From a candidate division FCPU426 bacterium (GTDB lineage Bacteria; Oederibacteriota; JAAXVQ01; JAUVAV01): 7,955 bases of DNA. This document shows positions 1 to 6,000 of this stretch, in pieces. The stretch spans positions 1 through 7,955 of the forward strand of contig JAUXBQ010000120.1 in NCBI GenBank assembly GCA_030619365.1, given 5' to 3'. Each line of letters opens with the position of its first letter. Within the stretch, counting starts at the first letter, position 1. A model generated the notes under the pieces. It had not been told where the DNA came from, did no database searches, and saw only the letters and a program-made list of their open reading frames with translations. Made by a program: the position numbers and the translations under genes.

Positions 1-2
1 AC

Positions 3-3000
3 ACGGTCTATGCCATATTCTCCGGAAACGGCGAATGGGTTGGTGGTGGCCCCTCCACAATCACTTACACTGACCCCCATGCCCAGGATTTCTACGTGCT
101 AGCCAGGCCCAAGGAAGATGCGGGCAAAGATATAAAAACATGGACACGGACTTCCGGCCGCTACACAGTCACGGCAGACTATATGCATTCCTCGATAGTC
201 GCTTTCGCGGATCCGGAATTTATTGACAGCATACCCAATTCCGACAACGCAGATGCCTATGATGAAGTGCAGTCAATTTCGATCAAGTTCTACGATCCGA
301 GCACTGGTGAGGAAGTTACCGACATCATTTCCGGTTATTTTAACTATCAATTGAACTGGACACCTGCCACCCAGTACTTGCCGGCTGGGGTGACTTTTAC
401 TTGCACAAGCTCAGAACCTTTCAGCACCCTGTCTGTCCAGGAATTCCGCAAGGAAAATGATGAGGCGCGATTCAATTTCGCCGGTGTCGGCGAGCCGCGC
501 AATGTGTACGACAGCACGGGCCTGAGCCTGCCGAAAGAGATCGCGGAGCGCAGCGAAATATACTACTGGTACATAACTCCGACCGCTTCGGACGGCAGCA
601 TTCGCGATGACATCATTATAGACGATATTATAACGCATATAAACGAGAAGCCGGAGCAGGACCAGTATAACGGCGATTTCACCGTGCGTTTGGCGGACAG
701 CCTGACCATCCGCACCTTTGTGGACGGCAATACGGTCACTGCAAATACAGAGGTCGATCAGCTTTGGGACGGGCAAAACGACGCGGGCCAGGTTACGCCG
801 GACGGCGAGTACAAGTCCATGCTCTGGGCCTATGACGAAGCCTGGAACTGGCGTTTAGACAAGCAAAATGTGATTGTGGATACAACACCCCCTGTTACGC
901 AGATTACGCAGATAAATGCAACACAGATTGATCAAGCGCAGATTACGCAGATTAGTCCGCAGATTACGCAGATGGATACAGTGGTGGATGTGACAGGCAT
1001 CATGGGGATCATAGGAACTGCGGACGACGAACACTTTATTAAATATATTTTAGATTACGCAGATTCGAATTCGCAGATTACGCGGATTGGAGAAGGCACA
1101 ACGCCGGTTCGGGGCGACCTTTTAGGAATCATGGACACGGCCGGCATGACCGGACCCGCGCAGATTATCCTGTACGCCGAGGACGCGGCCGGGAATTCCA
1201 GGACCGTGATTGTGAACCTGAATTTGATCAATGATGCGGATTACGTGCTGAGGCTGGAGCCTAAGACGGATTGGCTGATTTCGCCGAATGGGGACGGATT
1301 TAAGGATTTCTACTCAATCGATTATCATACGCCTTTAGGGATTCAATTGGATTATCTGGGGATAATTTCACGAATTAATGAGAATGAAGTTCAATTATTA
1401 GCGGATGGAATATCTCAAACGCCTGGTTCCTATTCCCTAGTATGGGATGGGTCACAGGCAGTGGGCGGCATAGCGCCGGATGGAGATTACTATTTCAGCC
1501 TGACAGCTACTGCCAATATCGGGGGCAATCCTTTGACTGCCTACAGATACGGTCCGATAGAAGTAGATACCACCACGCCGACCGCACAGATTGCGCTGGA
1601 AGGGACTATTCTGGAAGGGACGATCTCGGTATCCGGAACTGCCAAGGACAAGAATTTTACTTACTATGAAGTCAGGTACGCAGATTACGCAGATTGGGTC
1701 TTGCTGAAAAAGGAAAATGTACCTAAGGAAAACGAACGGCTTAGCTGGTTTAATACGCAGGGGTTGGAAGGGGATTGCCGGGTTGGGTTGTTTGTGATGG
1801 ACCAGGCTGGGAATTCGAGCTACGCATTCGCGGACCTTACTATCGACAACCAGCAGCCGAACGTGGCGATTATGCATCCATCCGCTGGAGACATACTGGG
1901 TGGGACCATAGCCATACAAGCCCTGATCGATGACCCGAACATCGCGTCCTGGACCCTGGAATACGGGCAGGGCGATGCGCCTCTTAGCTGGGTGTCATTG
2001 ACTGGCGGGAATTCGAATGTGAATGGCGATATTTACGTATGGGATACCAGCGGAATGAACGGGATTTATGGGATTAGGATTGTGGCTCTGGATGAGGCCG
2101 GGAACCAGACCGTAGTGAAGCAAAGCTTTACGCTGGACAACACGCCGCCTGAGGCCCGGATCGACGCGCCGGGGAACAGTACAAGTGTGAATGGGATAGT
2201 GGAAATCTCAGGCACGGCCCAAGATGAAAACTTCCTGAAATATATTCTGAATTACACGAATGAAAATACAATTACACGAATTAAAGAGGGAACAATACAA
2301 ATAAATAATGAATTATTAGGATCATTGGATACAACGGCTTTGGATGATGGCGCCTATAATTTGGAGTTGATTGTCAATGATTTGGCCGGGAATTCGAGTT
2401 ATGCGCGTGTCTGGAACTTGCAGATTGACCGGGACGGGCCGGGTGTGACGATCGAGAGCCCGCGGTCTGCGGTGCTGGGCGTGAACCCAGTGCTGGAGGG
2501 GACCATAAATATTGCCGCTAGCATAACCGGAGAAGATCTGGACCACTATATTTTGGATTACACGAATTTAAATGAAAATTACACGAATTGGGAAGTTATT
2601 CATGAATCCGACTTGGCTGGACCAATCACCAACCAAAACATTGCGAATTGGGACACAAATGAAAAATTCACGAATGAAAATGCAATTACACGAATGAGAT
2701 TACGGTCTTTTGATACTGCCGGCAACATGGGCACAGACGAGGTCACTATAGAGATCGACAACCAGGCGCCAATGGTGACCATCCACGCGCCAGAGGATCA
2801 GGACCATGTGCGCGGAAACGTGGATGTGTTTGGCACGGTGATTGAGGCGCACCCGGGATTGAGCACTCTGGAAATCCGGCCCGAGGCAGGCGCAACGCAG
2901 GTGTTGAGCATTACAGCCAAGGAGTTGGACAATAGTCATATTTACCGCCTTGCTTCGCGTGACTTCGCGGATGGAAATTATTCGCTGATCTTGCAGCATG

Positions 3001-6000
3001 CGGACCTCTTAAGCAACATGGGTTCGGCGCAGATCAACATTACCATAGACAACACCTTGCCGCTGGTGGCCCTCACCTCGCCGCAGGACAACTCGCCCGT
3101 GACCGGGATCGTGGAAATATTTGGAACTGTGAATGATCCGAATATCAAACAATATTCGATTGCTTATCAAAAGGCCGGTGATCCACAGATTACACAGATT
3201 TTCACAGATTTAAATAATATAGATAATAACAAATTGGGAGATTGGAATACCTCGGGCTTAAGCGGGGTGGAATACATTTTGCATTTAAGTGCCGAGGACC
3301 AGGCTGGAAACACTAATTCGACATCTGTTCGCGTGGTCTTGGATCGTACCTCGCCGGTTATTACTGACCTGGGGGCAGAACCCAATCCATTCAGCCCGTT
3401 ATCAGAAAATAATAAAATTACACGAATTAAATTCGAATTAAATGAATCATGCTTAGTGTCGGGGTGGGTACTGGATGCGACGGGAAACACGATTACGCAG
3501 ATCGCAAACAACGAGCAAAAGGACACTGGAGAACAATATATTGAGTGGGACGGAGTGGCTGATCCCGTGGGTCCGGTGTACGCGCCAGTTGGAACCTATA
3601 CCTATTTCCTCGCAGCCCAGGACCTGGCCGGTAACCTCGGCGCGCCGGCTGTGGGCCAGGTGACAATTACGGATGATATTACTGCGCCGGTGATCACGAG
3701 TCTGTCAGTGGATCCGGTCTGGATTTCGCCGAATAATGATGCGATCCAGGATTCAATGCAGATTCAATATGAAGTCCAGGATGATCAGGAAACCGAGATA
3801 CGGGTCCTATTGGAAATAATAAAATCCTATCCACAGATTACACGGATTACACAGATTATTAATGAGAAGAAAGAAACAGGAATTAATCATACTGAAACCT
3901 GGGATGGTCAAGACGGAGAAGGCAACCTGGTTCCTGACAGTGAGTATTTGGTCAGACTGACCGCCTGGGATGCGGCCAATAATCCGGCCATTGCGGAGCG
4001 CGTGGTTTACGTGGATACCGAGGCTCCGCAAGCCGCGGGAACAGCAGTGCCGGAACTCATATCACCTAATTCGGACAGTGTGCTGGACAGCACGCTGATC
4101 ACTCTGGACCTTACCGACAATTTCCCAATGTACGTGACCTTTACAGCCCAGGTGCGCAATACCTTGGACCAAGTGATACGGACCCTGGGTGTTGGGCACG
4201 CGGACCTGCCTTACACAGCGCAATACACCTGGGATGGACTGCGGGATGACTTGAGCCAGGCCGGGGACGGCGTGTATCATCTGGCTTTGAATCTTCAGGA
4301 CCAGGCCGGAAACGTCGCTGAACTTGATCCTGTGGAAATCCGGATTGACCTGACGCCTCCGGACACGGAGATCAACTACAGTCGCTCGTACACGGACCAG
4401 GCAGGAAACAAATATTCAAGCATCCACACCCATCCCTGGCTGGACCAGCAAGACCCTGAGAGCAATGGCGTGTCCGCGGGCGTGGCCCGGACCCTGTACA
4501 AAGCCAGGTCAGTGACTGATCCCCCGGTCCCCATATCGGATATGTGGGAATACTACGGCGGTCCCTTCTACCTGGTCAATGTCTGGCTGGACGCGGAAGG
4601 CAACACGCAGTTCGCCTTTTGGCCGGATGGCGAGTATGCCGTGGATTTCGTGAGCTGCGATCACGCGGGCAATACCATGCCGGTCAGGACCAGAATCTTC
4701 CGTGTGGACAACATGCCGCCGGAAGCGCAGATGACGCAGAATGGGACACAGATTACACAGACGCAGATTACGCAGATAAATACTGCCGTGTTTACGCTTT
4801 CCGCCACGGACAACTACTCCGGCCTGTCGGCCACGGCGCTGTCCATTGACGCCGGTGATTGGACCTTTGATCCCGCGCCCTTCACCCTGCCCCTGGGCGA
4901 GCATACACTGGCTTACTATGCCCTGGACAACGTGGGCAACAGCAGCACGGTTGAATCGATCACTGTGCTCATCGTGGAGCCCACTCCAACGCCCACCACC
5001 ACAGCCACACCGACCGCCACCTGGACAGCCACGCCGAGCAGTACATCGACTGCCACGGCTTCGCCCACAGACACCAGCACAACAACTCCGACCGCCTCGC
5101 CCACTGCGAGCAGCTCAGCCACGCCAAGCAGCACTTGGACGCCGACCGCTTCACCGACTGTCACGGCAACCAATACGGCCACGGATACGGCCAGCTTTAC
5201 TGCCACAGCTACGGATACCGCCACACCCACCGCCACCTGGACAGCCACCCCGAGCGCCACGGCCACGCCCTGGGTGGACGAGGGCTGCGCCATCCTCTCG
5301 CCCTGCGACCAGAGCCTGGTGAATGGGTACGTGCATATAATCGGAATTACGGGAATTAAAAAGAAAATTACACGAATTAGATGGGTGCTGGCCTACAGGC
5401 CGGTAGCGGGCGGGGAGACGGTAACTATAAGCCAGGGCGAGAAACCCGTTTACATCGGCTTGCTCGGTGTGTGGGATACAGGTGATTTGGCGCCCGGGTT
5501 GTATGATTTGATTTTAACGGTGGAACGAGCGTCATTGCGAGCGACCAAAGGGAGCGCGGCAATCTCCGGTGCGGCCAAGATTGCTTCGTCGGCTTCGCCA
5601 CCTCGCAATGACATCATGCGGCATACCGTCCGGGTGCGCGTGGGCGACTGGGCGTTCCTGGGACAGATTGGGACCGGGATTAAGGGTACGGGGAACAACC
5701 AGTTCGACGAGCCATGGGACGCGGAATGTGACCGATACGGTAATTTATACGTTGTGGATACCAAGAATAACCGGATGCAGAAGTTCGATTCAGATGACCA
5801 GTACCTGCTGACCATAGGCGAAAAAGGCTGCCGGCCGGGGGAATTCAAACTGCCCACGAATCTGGCAATTGCTGATAAATCCGAAATCCTAATATCTAAA
5901 TACGAAACAAATTCGAAAAACATAAATTCGAATGATCAAAACGAAATCTACATTGTTGATTACCAGAATCGCCGGGTGCAGGTGTTGGATTTGGACGGGA

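Larger units (their letters stand above)
879..3356 (+). other. Array of seven bacterial Ig-like domains with one interposed FlgD-like module
   Basis: Domain starts are marked by D-x-T-P-P-like junctions: Ig1 879, Ig2 1566, Ig3 about 1858, Ig4 2151, Ig5 about 2438, Ig6 2771, Ig7 about 3063. Each has a G-T-x-x-D or similar strand, an aromatic-x-L/V-x-Y strand, mostly a W/L-D-T turn, and a C-terminal D-x-A-G-N motif before the next junction. A FlgD-like module with SPNGDG and WDG sits between Ig1 and Ig2 (about 1236-1565). Tandem arrays of this kind form extended stalks on the cell surface. Family A repeat words occur in Ig1, 2, 4, 5 and 7 but not in Ig3 or Ig6, which serve as internal controls. 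Confidence 0.75.
3357..4361 (+). other. Three tandem FlgD-like modules
   Basis: Three successive units share a P-N-P-F or ISPN-D start, a central WDG-x-x-x-x-x-G turn and a C-terminal A-x-D-x-A-x-N strand: about 3357-3688 (EPNPFSP, EWDGVADP), 3689-4022 (WISPNNDA, TWDGQDGEG) and 4023-4361 (LISPNSDS, TWDGLRDD). The third also ends with DQAGN. Family A words lie in the first two, near the strand that normally precedes the WDG turn. Confidence 0.7.
5271..5640 (+). other. Ig-like domain interrupted by a family B repeat
   Basis: Starts at WVDEGCAILSPCDQSLVNG and contains GVWDTGDLAPGLYDLILTVE, the W-D-T to G-x-Y-x-L strand pair of the Ig domains upstream. The expected final strand, MRHTVRVRV, resumes only after the family B element at 5531-5612. 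A family A word lies at 5345-5384. Two Cys (residues about 1761 and 1766) could pair. Confidence 0.55.

Noticed and set aside
96..98. GTG as the start codon of the giant gene
   Set aside because: Coding sequence continues without a stop to the left edge (3-95 encodes 31 plausible residues) and no ribosome-binding site precedes the GTG.
608..655. Possible decayed family A copy (IITHINEKPE)
   Set aside because: Only the I-T-x-I-N-E-K pattern resembles sites 3 and 11; the DNA match to ATTACRCRR is too weak to call.
894..974. CRISPR-like array from regularly recurring GATTACGCAG
   Set aside because: Units are 9 bases with tiny irregular spacers, lie in coding sequence, and no cas genes are present.
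4916..5293. Antisense frame rich in V-A-V-G-V
   Set aside because: It is the mirror of the Thr/Pro linker; low-complexity DNA opens several frames on both strands.
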